Of a stretch of 64,000 nucleotides of DNA, positions 51,402 through 60,396 are shown piece after piece (within the stretch, counting starts at the first letter, position 1; the number at the start of each line of letters is the position of its first letter). The notes beneath the pieces were generated by a model, which saw nothing but the letters and a program-made list of their open reading frames with translations, was not told the origin of the DNA and searched no databases. The translations under genes and the position numbers were made by a program. Source of the stretch: Planctomycetota bacterium (lineage in GTDB: Bacteria; Planctomycetota; UBA8742; UBA2392); the NCBI GenBank assembly GCA_020638635.1, contig JACKIE010000006.1, positions 1-64,000 of the forward strand, written 5' to 3'.

Positions 51402-52796
51402 GTGTCGCTTGACCAGGAGATCGCCATCAAGTCTCTCATCTCTCTCGCTGCGCTCGCCGCCCTGCTGGCGGGCTGCCAGGGCTACGACCCCATGCCCCTC
51501 GATCCTGAGGCGCACCTGCAGTCATGGCACGAGCGCGACCCTGCCTCCGAAAGCGTGGTCGCCTACGCCGCGCGCCTGGCCGAGCGCGACTCGCGCCCGC
51601 GCGGAAAGTACGACCTGCGCGACGGCGTCTCGCTGCCCGAGGCCGAAGTCATCGCCCTGTTCTTCAACCCCGAACTGCGCAGCGCGCGCCTGCACGCCGA
51701 CGCCGAGCTGGCGGGCGCCCGCGAGGCCGGCCGCTGGGAAGACCCGGAGCTTTCCGTGGATGCGATGTGGATCATCGACAGCATCGCCCACCCCTGGATC
51801 CTGGGCGCGGGCATCTCGTTCACCATACCGTTTTCCGGCAGCCCGGGCGTGCGTGAAGACCTGGCGTTCGCCGAGCACGACGTGGCGATCCGCAGCGCCA
51901 TCGAGCGCGAGTGGGAAATCGTGGTCGAGCTGCGCCAAGCATGGAACGAGCACGCGGCCGTCAGCGAGCGCATCGCACTGACCCAGGAGTACATCACGCA
52001 GGTCGAGAAAGTGAAGCAGACCGCCGACCGCCTGACCGCCGCCGGCGAGCTGACCTCGCTTGACGCGCGCATGTTCGCGCTCGAGCTCGCGGCCCGCCGC
52101 GCCGAGCTGCTGAGCCTGCGGGCCGACCGGCGCGGGCTGGAGCTGACCCTGCGCGAGCTGCTGGGCCTCAGCCCGGAGGCGCCCTTGCGGCTCAACACCG
52201 AGATTGGCGCCGAGTCGGCCCTGCCGGCGGATCGCCCGAAGCTTGTGCAGGAACGCAGCCCCCTGCTGGCCGTCAAGCGCGCCGAGTACGAGGTCGCCGA
52301 GCAGCAGTTCCGGCTCGAGATTCACAAGCAGTACCCAGACCTCTCGATCGGCCCAAGCTACGAGATCGAGGAGGGCCAGTCGCGCATCGGCATCGGCTTC
52401 GGATTGCCGATCCCCATCATCAACCTGAACAAAGAAGGCATTGCCCGCTCGCGCGCGAAGCGCCTGGCCGTGCGCGCCGAGTTCGAGGGAGAACTGGAGC
52501 GCCTGCTGCACCGCCTGGCCCGTGCCGAGGCGCGCCTTGAGGCCGCGCACGAGCAGCACGGCTTCATCACCAAAGAGCTCGCGCCCCTGGCCGACGAGCA
52601 GGTGGCCGACGCCCAGCGCCTGGCGGAACTCGGCGAATTCAACGCCATGGTGCAGCTCGATGCCCTGACCCGCCGCTTTGAGGCGCGCCTGCAGGTGCTG
52701 CAGGCGACGCTGACCGAGGCACAGGCCCGCGAGGAAGTGCTGGCGCTGCTCGGCCCCACCTTCAAGCCGGAGCCGCAGGAGAATGAAGATGACTAA
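51402..52796 (+). CDS. Outer-membrane factor of heavy-metal efflux (CzcC-like, TolC family)
   Basis: 464 residues from GTG 51402; the protein reads ...IKSLISLAALAALLAGCQG, a lipobox signal. An alternative start is ATC at 51426, six bases after a perfect AGGAG; it would give a normal lipoprotein signal without the acidic SLDQE leader. Two repeats of long helices and strands are typical of TolC proteins (LTQEYITQVEKVKQTADRLT, RAEARLEAAHEQHGFITKEL). It would form the outer-membrane duct of a CzcCBA-type pump. The stop overlaps the next gene by eight bases. Confidence 0.88.
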   Translation: MSLDQEIAIKSLISLAALAALLAGCQGYDPMPLDPEAHLQSWHERDPASESVVAYAARLAERDSRPRGKYDLRDGVSLPEAEVIALFFNPELRSARLHADAELAGAREAGRWEDPELSVDAMWIIDSIAHPWILGAGISFTIPFSGSPGVREDLAFAEHDVAIRSAIEREWEIVVELRQAWNEHAAVSERIALTQEYITQVEKVKQTADRLTAAGELTSLDARMFALELAARRAELLSLRADRRGLELTLRELLGLSPEAPLRLNTEIGAESALPADRPKLVQERSPLLAVKRAEYEVAEQQFRLEIHKQYPDLSIGPSYEIEEGQSRIGIGFGLPIPIINLNKEGIARSRAKRLAVRAEFEGELERLLHRLARAEARLEAAHEQHGFITKELAPLADEQVADAQRLAELGEFNAMVQLDALTRRFEARLQVLQATLTEAQAREEVLALLGPTFKPEPQENEDD

Positions 52797-54309
52797 ACAC
52801 GCCCCCTGGCTCGCGCTTCTGCTGCTGCTGGCCGCCTGCACGGCCGATCCGCCGCCGCCCGCGGCCGCCGGTGAAACGGCCGCACCCGCCGTCACCAACC
52901 GCATCGATATTCCGCCCGCCGTGGTGCAGAACCTGGGCATCACCTTCGCCAAGGTGGAGCGCCGCCGCATCGAGCAGACCCTGCGTGTGCCCGGCTTCTT
53001 CGAGAGCCCCCCCGAGGCGCGGCGCGAGTATCAGGCCATGCTGCCCGGCCGGGTGCGGCTGCTGGTGCGGCAGTACCAGTTGGTCGAAACCGGCACGCCG
53101 CTGTTCATCCTGGAAGCGCCCGAGTGGCGCCGCGTGCAGCAGGAGCTGGCGGCGGCGCATTCGGCGGTCACGCAGCTCAGGGCGGGTCTGACGGTGCTGG
53201 AGTCGGAGCGCACGGCGGCGCGGGAGACGCTGAAGCTGTACCCCGCGCGCATCGCCGCACAGCAGGAGCTGCTGGACGCCAGCGCGACGCACCTGGCACG
53301 CCTGCAGGAGGCACGCGACCACTGGCAGGCGCGCGTCGATGAACTGGAAGAGCTGCAGCGCCAGGGCGCCGGCAAAGCCTCCGAACTGGCCGAAGCGCGC
53401 GGCCAGTTGAAGAGCGCCCTGGCCGGCGTCGCCGAGGAAACCGAGCGCGGCGCCGAGATCAGCGAGCAGGGCGCCGCCCTGCAGGCCGAGCAGTCCGAGC
53501 GCGAACAGACGCTGCCCGTACTGGAGAGCCGCATCGCCGCGGCAGGCGTCGAGATCGCCAACGCCGAGGACGCCTTCCAGCGCGCCCTGCGCGCGGCGGC
53601 GGGCACGCTCGGCATGCCGGTCGAAACGCTAAGCGCCGGCGACGCATGGCGCAGCCTGGACACCCTGACGGTGACGGCCTCAGCGCCCGGTACGATCGAG
53701 CAGATTCGCGCCACCACCGGCGCCTGGGTGGACGCGAACAACGAGCTGATTTCGACCGTGGACCTGACACAGCTGCGCTTCCGCGCCCGCGCCTTGCAAA
53801 GCGACCTGGGCCTGCTGAAGAACGGCCTGCCGGCGCGTGTGGTGCCGCCGCAAGGCGGCACGCTGGAGGGCGCCGCGCCCGCCGAGGGCCTGTTGTACCT
53901 GCCGGTCGAGGCCGATCCCGATGAGCGCATGCTCGACCTGCTGGCCGAGCTGGACACGCCGCCGGCCTGGGCGCGGCCCGGCGTTAGCGGCGAGCTGGAG
54001 GTGGTGTGGGACGCGACGGCCGAGCCGGTGCTGGCCCTGCCCACGCGCGCCATCGTGCGCGACGGCCTGGACATGGTGTTCTTCGTACGGGACTACAAGG
54101 ATCCCAACAAGGTGATCCGCACCATCTCGGTGCTGGGCAAAAGCGACGGCCGCTGGACCGAGGTCGAAAGCGGCGTGATGGAAGGCAGCGAAGTGGTGAT
54201 CGAGGGTGTCTACGAGCTCAAGCTGACGGGCGGAGGAAAGCCGCTTGGCGAAGGGCACTTCCACGCCGACGGCACCTGGCACGCGGGCAAGCACTCAGAC
54301 AGCGAATAG
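52789..54309 (+). CDS. Periplasmic adaptor of heavy-metal efflux (CzcB-like)
   Basis: 506 residues from ATG 52789 (spacing to AGGAG is better than for ATG 52783). A lipobox signal (LALLLLLAACTADPP) tethers it. A lipoyl/barrel half (MLPGRVRLLVRQYQLVETGT), a long coiled-coil hairpin (about 100-270) and the second half (VTASAPGTIEQIRATTGAWV) give the usual membrane-fusion-protein order. A beta-barrel and membrane-proximal domain follow. The C-terminus is His-rich (GEGHFHADGTWHAGKH), a probable metal site. It connects the RND pump to the outer-membrane factor. Confidence 0.9.
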   Translation: MTKHAPWLALLLLLAACTADPPPPAAAGETAAPAVTNRIDIPPAVVQNLGITFAKVERRRIEQTLRVPGFFESPPEARREYQAMLPGRVRLLVRQYQLVETGTPLFILEAPEWRRVQQELAAAHSAVTQLRAGLTVLESERTAARETLKLYPARIAAQQELLDASATHLARLQEARDHWQARVDELEELQRQGAGKASELAEARGQLKSALAGVAEETERGAEISEQGAALQAEQSEREQTLPVLESRIAAAGVEIANAEDAFQRALRAAAGTLGMPVETLSAGDAWRSLDTLTVTASAPGTIEQIRATTGAWVDANNELISTVDLTQLRFRARALQSDLGLLKNGLPARVVPPQGGTLEGAAPAEGLLYLPVEADPDERMLDLLAELDTPPAWARPGVSGELEVVWDATAEPVLALPTRAIVRDGLDMVFFVRDYKDPNKVIRTISVLGKSDGRWTEVESGVMEGSEVVIEGVYELKLTGGGKPLGEGHFHADGTWHAGKHSDSE

Positions 54310-54316
54310 GAAAGCC

Positions 54317-57300
54317 ATGTTCCGGTCACTGATTGCATTCTCGCTAAAACGCTCGTCGCTCGTGCTGGTGATGGCAGGCGCGCTGCTCGTGATCACGGGC
54401 GTGAACCTGCGCAGCATCCCGGTGGACGTGTTCCCCGAGCTCAACGCACCCACCGTCACCATCATGACCGAGTGCAAAGGCTTGGCGGCCGACGAAGTCG
54501 AGCAGTACGTCAGTTTCCCGATCGAGAGCGCGGTCAATGGCATCCCCGGCGTGCGGCGCGTGCGCAGCAGCAGCGCCATGAGCCTCAGCATCGTGTGGGT
54601 CGAGTTCGAGTTCGGCGAGGACATCTACCGTGCCCGCCAGCTGGTGGCCGAGCGCCTTGACCAGGCCCGCGAAAACCTGCCCGAGCAGGTGCACGCCGAG
54701 ATCGCGCCCATCGCCGGCATCCTGGGCGAGATCATGCTGCTGTCGGTCACGCCGGCCGACGACTCGGTCAGCCCGCTTGAGCTGCGGGCCTGGGCCGAGT
54801 TCGAGCTGCGCAACCGCCTGCTGGCCGTGGGCGGCATCGCCGAGGTGGTCGTGATCGGCGGCGAGCTGCCCGAGTACCAGGTGCACGTGGACCAGGAGCG
54901 CCTGGCGCTCTACGGCCTGACCATCCAGGACGTGGTGGAAGCCGCCGAGCAAACCCACGCCACGGCCAGCGCCGGCTATCTGCCGAACGTGGAGGGCAAA
55001 GAACTGCCGCTGCGCCAGGACGCGCGCGTCAGCTCGGTTGAGGACATCCGCAAGACGGTGATCAAGTACCACGAAGGCTCGCCCGTCACCATCGGCGACG
55101 TGATCGTCGGCGGCGGCGACCTGGGGGCCACGCCTTCCCGCGGGACAGGCTCCGACGCCGGCAACCCGGCCGTGATCGTGACCATCACCAAGTCGCCGGG
55201 CACCAACACGCTCGAGCTGACGAACAAGATCGACACCGCGCTCGACGCCCTGTATGACCGCGGCGCCGACGGCGCGCTGGCCGACACCGTGACGATTCCG
55301 CTCAAGGGCGGCGCCACCGGCAAGGTGCACCTGAACCGCCACGTGATGCGCGCCAGCGACTTCATCGGCCTGGCGGTCAGCAACGTGCTGACGGTGCTGC
55401 GCGACGCGGCGATCCTGGTGGCGATCCTGCTGGTGCTGTTCCTGATGAACGTGCGCACCACGGTGATCACGCTTACCGCATTGCCCCTCAGCCTCGCGGT
55501 CGCCGTGCTGGCGCTGTGGCTGCTGGGCCTGAACATCAACGTGATGACGCTGGGCGGCCTGGCGGTCGCGATCGGCGAGCTGGTGGACGACGCCATCATC
55601 GACGTCGAGAACGTGTTCCGGAGATTGCGCGAAAACCGCGCGCTGCCCGAGGGCCTACGCAAACCGGCCATCCGTGTGGTCTTCGACGGCAGCAACGAAA
55701 TCCGCAGCAGCATCGTGTTCGCCACCGTGATCATCGCCATGGTGTTCGTGCCGCTGCTGTTCCTGCAGGGCCTGGAGGGCCGCTTCTTCAGGCCGCTGGG
55801 GCTGGCCTACATCATCAGCATCATGGCCTCGCTGCTGGTCGCGGTCACCGTCACCCCGGCGCTCTGCAAGCTGCTGCTGGGCAAGACCAAGGGCGGGCAT
55901 GAAAAAGACTCCATGCTCGTGCGGGCATTGAAGCGAGTTTACGTGCCCACCCTGCGCGCGGCCGTGAAGCTGCGCGTGGTGGTGGTGGCGCTGGCGCTGC
56001 TGCTGACCGCCGGCAGCGTGGCCTTCGCGAGCCTGTACGGCACGCGCTTCCTTCCTGAATTCAATGAAGGAACCTTCACGATTTTCCTGAATGCCCCGCC
56101 GGGCACCTCCCTGTACGAGAGCGACCGCCTGGCCAGGGGCGTGGACCGGCGCCTCAGCGAGATCGACGGCGTGCGCCACGTGGTGCGCCGCACCGGCCGC
56201 GCCGAGCGCGACCAGCACGCCCACGGGGTGGCGGTCAGCGAGATCGAAGTCAGCGTCGCGCCGGGCCACACCAAAGAGGAAGTGCGCCGCGAGATCGACA
56301 AGGTGCTGGCGCAGATTCCCGGCATCACCACCACAGTGGGCCAGCCCATCGAGCACCGCCTGAGCCACGTGCTGTCCGGCACGCCGGCTGCCATCGCCAT
56401 CAACGTCTACGGCGACGACCTGGACACGCTGCGGCAGATCGCCAAGGAGATCGAAGCGGAACTGAAGGGTGTGCCCGGTACGCGCGACGTTGCCGCCAAC
56501 CGCGAAATGATGATCGAGACCGCGCCGATCTTGTACCGGCGCGACGACCTGGCGCGTCATGGCTTCACGCCCGCGGACGTCGCCGGCCAGGTCGAGGCAG
56601 CATTCAACGGCATCACGGTCGCGGAAGTGAACGAGGGCACTCGCCGGTACGCCATGGTAGTGCGCCTCGACCCGGCGCAGCGCGAAAACATCGAGCAGGT
56701 CAAGCAGCTGATGCTGGTATCGCCGCAGGGGCGCCGCGTTCGCCTGCGTGAAGTCGCCGACGTGGGCGTCGAGATGGCCAGCGACCTGATCGCCCGCGAG
56801 AACGGCCACCGCAAGGCGGTGATCTCGCTGAACGTGGCGGAAGGTTACAACCTCGGGCACCTGGTCGAGGAAGTGCAGACGCGCGTAGACCCGATCGTGC
56901 GCAAGCATGGCTACAGCGTGCACTACGGCGGGCAGTTCGAGGCGCAACAATCGGCCTCACGCACCATCTACATCATGGGCGCCGGCGTGGTGGTGGCGAT
57001 CCTGCTGCTGTTGTACGTGGCGCTGGGCACCCTGCGCTCGGCCTTGCTGGTGATGCTGAACCTGCCGCTGGCGATGATCGGCGGCATCGTGGCGATCTTC
57101 CTGAGCGAGTCCCGCAATCCCTTCACCAACCTGCAGGCCCTGTTCACGGGCGGGCACTTCGTCGCACCGGTGATCAGCATCGCCAGCATGGTGGGGTTCA
57201 TCACGCTGTTCGGCATCGCGGTACGCAACGGCATCCTGCTCGTGGCTCACTACAAGCACCTGCAACTCGAAGGTAAAGAGCGCCACGAGGCGATCGTGCA

Positions 57301-57553
57301 GGGCTCGACTGAGCGGCTGGTGCCGATCCTGATGACCGCCCTGGCCGCGGTGCTGGGCCTGGTGCCGCTGGCCATGGCAAGCGGCGAGCCAGGCAGCGAG
57401 CTGCTGGCGCCGCTGGCTGTCGTGGTACTGGGCGGGCTGGTGACCTCGACGTTCCTGAACCTGGTGGTTGTTCCCGCGGGCTACGCCCTGTTCGGCCCCC
57501 GCGTCATCAAAGTGAAAGCAAGCGAAGACACACTTCAAAAGGAGACGACATGA
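54317..57553 (+). CDS. Heavy-metal efflux RND permease (CzcA/CusA family)
   Basis: 1078 residues from ATG 54317 (AGGAAAG upstream). It exports metal cations with the proton gradient. Landmarks: N-terminal helix SLVLVMAGALLVITGVNLRS; porter domain NGIPGVRRVRSSSAMSLSIV; the TM4 motif AIGELVDDAIIDVENVFRRL (about 418-437) in which charged residues carry protons; and the second half with VNLRSIPV-like symmetry and FGIAVRNGILLVAHYKHLQL. The TM4 signature differs from CusA-type and from the classical Czc forms, so the metal cannot be named. Together with the preceding two genes it forms a complete tripartite pump. Confidence 0.92.
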   Translation: MFRSLIAFSLKRSSLVLVMAGALLVITGVNLRSIPVDVFPELNAPTVTIMTECKGLAADEVEQYVSFPIESAVNGIPGVRRVRSSSAMSLSIVWVEFEFGEDIYRARQLVAERLDQARENLPEQVHAEIAPIAGILGEIMLLSVTPADDSVSPLELRAWAEFELRNRLLAVGGIAEVVVIGGELPEYQVHVDQERLALYGLTIQDVVEAAEQTHATASAGYLPNVEGKELPLRQDARVSSVEDIRKTVIKYHEGSPVTIGDVIVGGGDLGATPSRGTGSDAGNPAVIVTITKSPGTNTLELTNKIDTALDALYDRGADGALADTVTIPLKGGATGKVHLNRHVMRASDFIGLAVSNVLTVLRDAAILVAILLVLFLMNVRTTVITLTALPLSLAVAVLALWLLGLNINVMTLGGLAVAIGELVDDAIIDVENVFRRLRENRALPEGLRKPAIRVVFDGSNEIRSSIVFATVIIAMVFVPLLFLQGLEGRFFRPLGLAYIISIMASLLVAVTVTPALCKLLLGKTKGGHEKDSMLVRALKRVYVPTLRAAVKLRVVVVALALLLTAGSVAFASLYGTRFLPEFNEGTFTIFLNAPPGTSLYESDRLARGVDRRLSEIDGVRHVVRRTGRAERDQHAHGVAVSEIEVSVAPGHTKEEVRREIDKVLAQIPGITTTVGQPIEHRLSHVLSGTPAAIAINVYGDDLDTLRQIAKEIEAELKGVPGTRDVAANREMMIETAPILYRRDDLARHGFTPADVAGQVEAAFNGITVAEVNEGTRRYAMVVRLDPAQRENIEQVKQLMLVSPQGRRVRLREVADVGVEMASDLIARENGHRKAVISLNVAEGYNLGHLVEEVQTRVDPIVRKHGYSVHYGGQFEAQQSASRTIYIMGAGVVVAILLLLYVALGTLRSALLVMLNLPLAMIGGIVAIFLSESRNPFTNLQALFTGGHFVAPVISIASMVGFITLFGIAVRNGILLVAHYKHLQLEGKERHEAIVQGSTERLVPILMTALAAVLGLVPLAMASGEPGSELLAPLAVVVLGGLVTSTFLNLVVVPAGYALFGPRVIKVKASEDTLQKETT

Positions 57554-58035
57554 ATCGATGGATAGTTCTGCTGGCCCTCTCGGCGGCAATGATGTTCGCC
57601 GGCTGCGGCGGCGGCAACACCGCCAACGCCGGTGGAAGCGGCAACACCGGGAATTCCGCGGGTGGCCACGGCCACGGCGACGAGCACACGGGCGAAGGCC
57701 ACGACCTCGGCGACCGCGAGAAGGACGGCTTCAAGTACGAGGTCGTGCAGATCGGCGACCTGAAGCCCGGCGCCGAGGGCATCTTCGAGTTCCGCCTCAA
57801 GAAGGACGACAAGGCGATCACCGATGCCACCGTTACCACCTGGATCGGCGACAAGGACGGCAAGGAACTCACGCCCCGCGCAAACGGCGCCTGGATGGCG
57901 GACGAGAACTGCTACGACTGCCACATGGACATACCCAAGGACCTGCCGGCCGACGCCAGGTTCTGGGTGACCGTCAAGCAGGGCGGCAGCGAAATCATCA
58001 AGGACAGCTTCGAGCTGCACAACGAAAAAAGCTAG
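57550..58035 (+). CDS. His-rich lipoprotein of the metal efflux operon
   Basis: 161 residues; ATG 57550 overlaps the RND stop (ATGA). The lipobox is FAGC near residue 19. A Gly/His-rich linker follows (GGHGHGDEHTGEGHDLGDRE) and then a small beta domain (YEVVQIGDLKPGAEGIFEFR) with a CYDCHMD motif near residue 125. Both the linker and the Cys/His motif should bind metal. It is a likely periplasmic metal-binding helper of the pump, comparable in place to CusF-like proteins but not homologous by sight. Confidence 0.82.
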   Translation: MNRWIVLLALSAAMMFAGCGGGNTANAGGSGNTGNSAGGHGHGDEHTGEGHDLGDREKDGFKYEVVQIGDLKPGAEGIFEFRLKKDDKAITDATVTTWIGDKDGKELTPRANGAWMADENCYDCHMDIPKDLPADARFWVTVKQGGSEIIKDSFELHNEKS

Positions 58036-58047
58036 CCGCATGCCGCA

Positions 58048-58073
58048 AGGGGCCGCCCTCGGGCGGCCCCTTT
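58048..58073 (+). terminator. Terminator of the metal efflux operon
   Basis: GGGGCCGCC, four bases, GGCGGCCCC, then TTTGCTT. It lies between the lipoprotein gene and the convergent oxidoreductase gene, so it may also serve the latter. Confidence 0.87.
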
Positions 58074-58080
58074 GCTTGCC

Positions 58081-59109
58081 CTACGGTAGGATCACCACCT
58101 TGCCGCGCGCGCAACCCTGCTCAAGGTAACGCACGGCGTCGGCCGCCTCGGCCAGCGGGAACGCGCGGTCGATCGAGGGCGTGAGCTTGCCGGCCTCGGC
58201 CATCTCTTTCAGGGCTTGCAGGTCCTCCTGCTTTTCCCCGGAGATGAACGAAGTCAGCGTCTGGCTGATGAAGGGCGACAGCAGCATGGCGCGCAGCAGG
58301 CGATCCAGGCCGCCAAGCAAGCGCCCTCCGTTCTCACCGCCCACGATCACCAGACGGCCGCGCGGCTTCAGGGCGCGCCGCAGCTTTGACAACGAACGGT
58401 TGCCCCCAATGTCGAGGATCACGTCGTAGCGCGTGCCCGAGTCGGTGATGTCCTCGCGCGTGTAGTCGATCACGTGATCGGCGCCCAGGGACTTGACCAA
58501 CTCAAGCTTGCTGGTGCTGCCCACGCCCGTGACCTCGGCGCCCAGGGCCTTGGCGATCTGCACCGCGTAGCTGCCCACGCCGCCGCTGGCGCCCAGGATC
58601 AGCACTTTCTCGCCGGCCTGCAACTTTGCCACGTCGCGCAGGCCCTGCAGGGCGGTCATCCCGGAAATCGCCAGCGCGGCCGCCTGCTCGAAACTCAGGT
58701 TGGCGGGCTTGTGCGCCAGCTTGGCCTCCGGTGCCACGGCGTACTCGGCGAAACTGCCCTTGCCCACCCCGAACACCTCATCCCCCACGCGGAAACGCGT
58801 AACGTTTTTGCCCACAGCCGCGACCGTGCCGGCCAGGTCCATGCCCGGTACCGGGTTCTTGGGCGCGCGCAGGCCGAAGCCGACCACACGCATCAGGTAG
58901 GGCAGGCCGGCCATCAGGTGCCACACGCCGCGATCGACGCCGGCGGCGCGCACGCGCACCAGCACTTCGTCGTCGCCGACGGCGGGCAGCGGCCGTTGTT
59001 CAAGCTGCAGCACTTCCGGGCCGCCGTAGCGGTACTGGGCGGCGGCGCGCATGGCTTCGGGCAGTTCGGGGGCGTGGGTCGCGGTTTCGGTTTCGAGTGT
59101 GGCCTGCAT
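58081..59109 (-). CDS. Medium-chain dehydrogenase/reductase, quinone-oxidoreductase type
   Basis: 342 residues from ATG 59109 (CAGGAG nine bases upstream). The MDR fold is clear: a GroES-like half (GDDEVLVRVRAAGVDRGVWH) and a Rossmann half with GASGGVGSYAVQIAKALGAE. The C-terminus closes with ARGKVVILP. The structural and catalytic zinc cysteines are missing, as in NADPH:quinone reductases. The family reduces quinones or enones. It is divergent from a TetR gene across a perfect palindrome and probably a target of that regulator. Confidence 0.9.
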   Translation of the reverse strand: MQATLETETATHAPELPEAMRAAAQYRYGGPEVLQLEQRPLPAVGDDEVLVRVRAAGVDRGVWHLMAGLPYLMRVVGFGLRAPKNPVPGMDLAGTVAAVGKNVTRFRVGDEVFGVGKGSFAEYAVAPEAKLAHKPANLSFEQAAALAISGMTALQGLRDVAKLQAGEKVLILGASGGVGSYAVQIAKALGAEVTGVGSTSKLELVKSLGADHVIDYTREDITDSGTRYDVILDIGGNRSLSKLRRALKPRGRLVIVGGENGGRLLGGLDRLLRAMLLSPFISQTLTSFISGEKQEDLQALKEMAEAGKLTPSIDRAFPLAEAADAVRYLEQGCARGKVVILP

Positions 59110-59151
59110 GTCGGTCTCCTGTTCGGTTGCTTGCGGTCTCTGTGCATACAC

Positions 59152-59163
59152 TGTAAGCTTACA
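59152..59163. promoter_or_regulatory. Perfect palindrome between divergent genes, likely TetR operator
   Basis: TGTAAGCTTACA is a perfect 12-bp dyad in the 122-bp gap between the oxidoreductase and TetR genes. A further CGTAAGT lies just to the right. TetR proteins often bind such sites between themselves and their targets. Confidence 0.65.
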
Positions 59164-59231
59164 ACGTAAGTATGGCAACTGGAAATCCGGGAAAATCCGA
59201 CTTACTTTGTACGTCTTCAACAGAGGTACCG

Positions 59232-59900
59232 ATGGCCGCCGCATCCAAACGCAAACCACGCGGGCCCCTCACGCGCGAGCGCGTGCTGAAAGCCGCCGTC
59301 AGCCTGGTGGACAAGGGCGGCGCAAATGCGCTCACCATGCGCGCCCTGGGCCAGAAGCTCGGCGTCGAGGCCATGTCCCTCTACAACCATGTCGCCGGCA
59401 AAGAGGACATCCTCGACGGCATCGTGGACCTGGCCGTCGGCGAGATCGATCTGCCCGCCCCGCGCGAGCACTGGAAGAAGGCCATGCGCCGCCGCGCCAT
59501 CTCGGCCCGTGAGATGTTCCGCCGCCACCCCTGGGCCATCGGCCTGATGGAATCGCGCCGCAACCCCGGCCCCGCCTCGATGCGCTACTACGACGCCGTG
59601 ATCGGCAGCCTGCGCGAGGGCGGCTTCAGCATCGCCATGGCCGCGCACGCCTTCTCGCTGCTGGACAGCTACATCTACGGCTTCGCGCTGCAGGAGGCCA
59701 AGCTGCCCTTTGAAGGCGAGGCGGACCTGGCCGAGCTGGCCCAGGACATTCTCAGGCAGATGCCCGCCCGCCAGTTCCCCCACTTCACCGAGATGATCAC
59801 CGGCCACGCGCTGAAGCCCGGCTACAGCTACGCCGCCGAGTTCGAGTTCGGCCTCGACCTGATCCTCGACGCCCTCGAGCGTAAGCGGGACAAGAACTGA
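59232..59900 (+). CDS. TetR/AcrR family transcriptional regulator
   Basis: 222 residues from ATG 59232. The helix-turn-helix is GGANALTMRALGQKLGVEAM, followed by SLYNHVAGKEDILDGIVDLA. The C-terminal ligand domain has TetR_C-type helices (FRRHPWAIGLMESRRNPGPA, FALQEAKLPFEGEADLAELA). It would repress itself and the divergent oxidoreductase until a small molecule binds. Ligand unknown. Confidence 0.92.
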   Translation: MAAASKRKPRGPLTRERVLKAAVSLVDKGGANALTMRALGQKLGVEAMSLYNHVAGKEDILDGIVDLAVGEIDLPAPREHWKKAMRRRAISAREMFRRHPWAIGLMESRRNPGPASMRYYDAVIGSLREGGFSIAMAAHAFSLLDSYIYGFALQEAKLPFEGEADLAELAQDILRQMPARQFPHFTEMITGHALKPGYSYAAEFEFGLDLILDALERKRDKN

Positions 59901-59949
59901 CGCCGTTGTGCCGCGGCCGCGGCTTCGGATAATGCGGCCGGAGGCGTGT

Positions 59950-60396
59950 GTGGAACATACCTGGCAGGTGCGAGTCAGCGGGCGGCCCGGCGGGGATGCC
60001 GACGTGTTCGTGCGCAAGCACAAGTTCAAGGTCGGCGCGCCGCTGCAGTTCGATGCCGAGTACAACGGCGTAACGGCCCTCGAGCAGCTGCTGGGGGCCT
60101 TCGGCGCCGACCTGTGCCAGGGCCTGCTGCTGCGCGCGAAAAAGCGCCGCCTCGAGGTGGACGGCGTGGAGGCCGTGGTGGAAGGCCGCCTCAACAACCC
60201 GCTGGTCTATCTGGATGTGGTAGGCGAAAGCGGCCACCCCGGCCTGGAGAGCCTGTCCGTACGCGTCTACGTCAGCACCCTGCACACCGACGCGGAGCTG
60301 CAGCCGGCCTGGGAGGAGACGTTAAGACTCTCCCCCCTGGTCAACACGCTGCGTAATTGCGTCAAGATGGAACTTTCATTCAAACCGGCGCTCTGA
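59950..60396 (+). CDS. OsmC-like protein with altered catalytic motif
   Basis: 148 residues from GTG 59950 with CGGAGG six bases upstream. The OsmC/Ohr fold is recognised from EYNGVTALEQLLGAFGADLC (first Cys, residue 56) and SVRVYVSTLHTDAELQPAWE. Where family members have CPVxNTL, this protein has SPLVNTL: Ser128 replaces the second Cys, and another Cys lies at 137 (LRNC). Peroxide reduction by the usual disulfide is therefore doubtful. It lies 50 bp after the TetR gene on the same strand and may be co-transcribed with it. Confidence 0.8.
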   Translation: MEHTWQVRVSGRPGGDADVFVRKHKFKVGAPLQFDAEYNGVTALEQLLGAFGADLCQGLLLRAKKRRLEVDGVEAVVEGRLNNPLVYLDVVGESGHPGLESLSVRVYVSTLHTDAELQPAWEETLRLSPLVNTLRNCVKMELSFKPAL

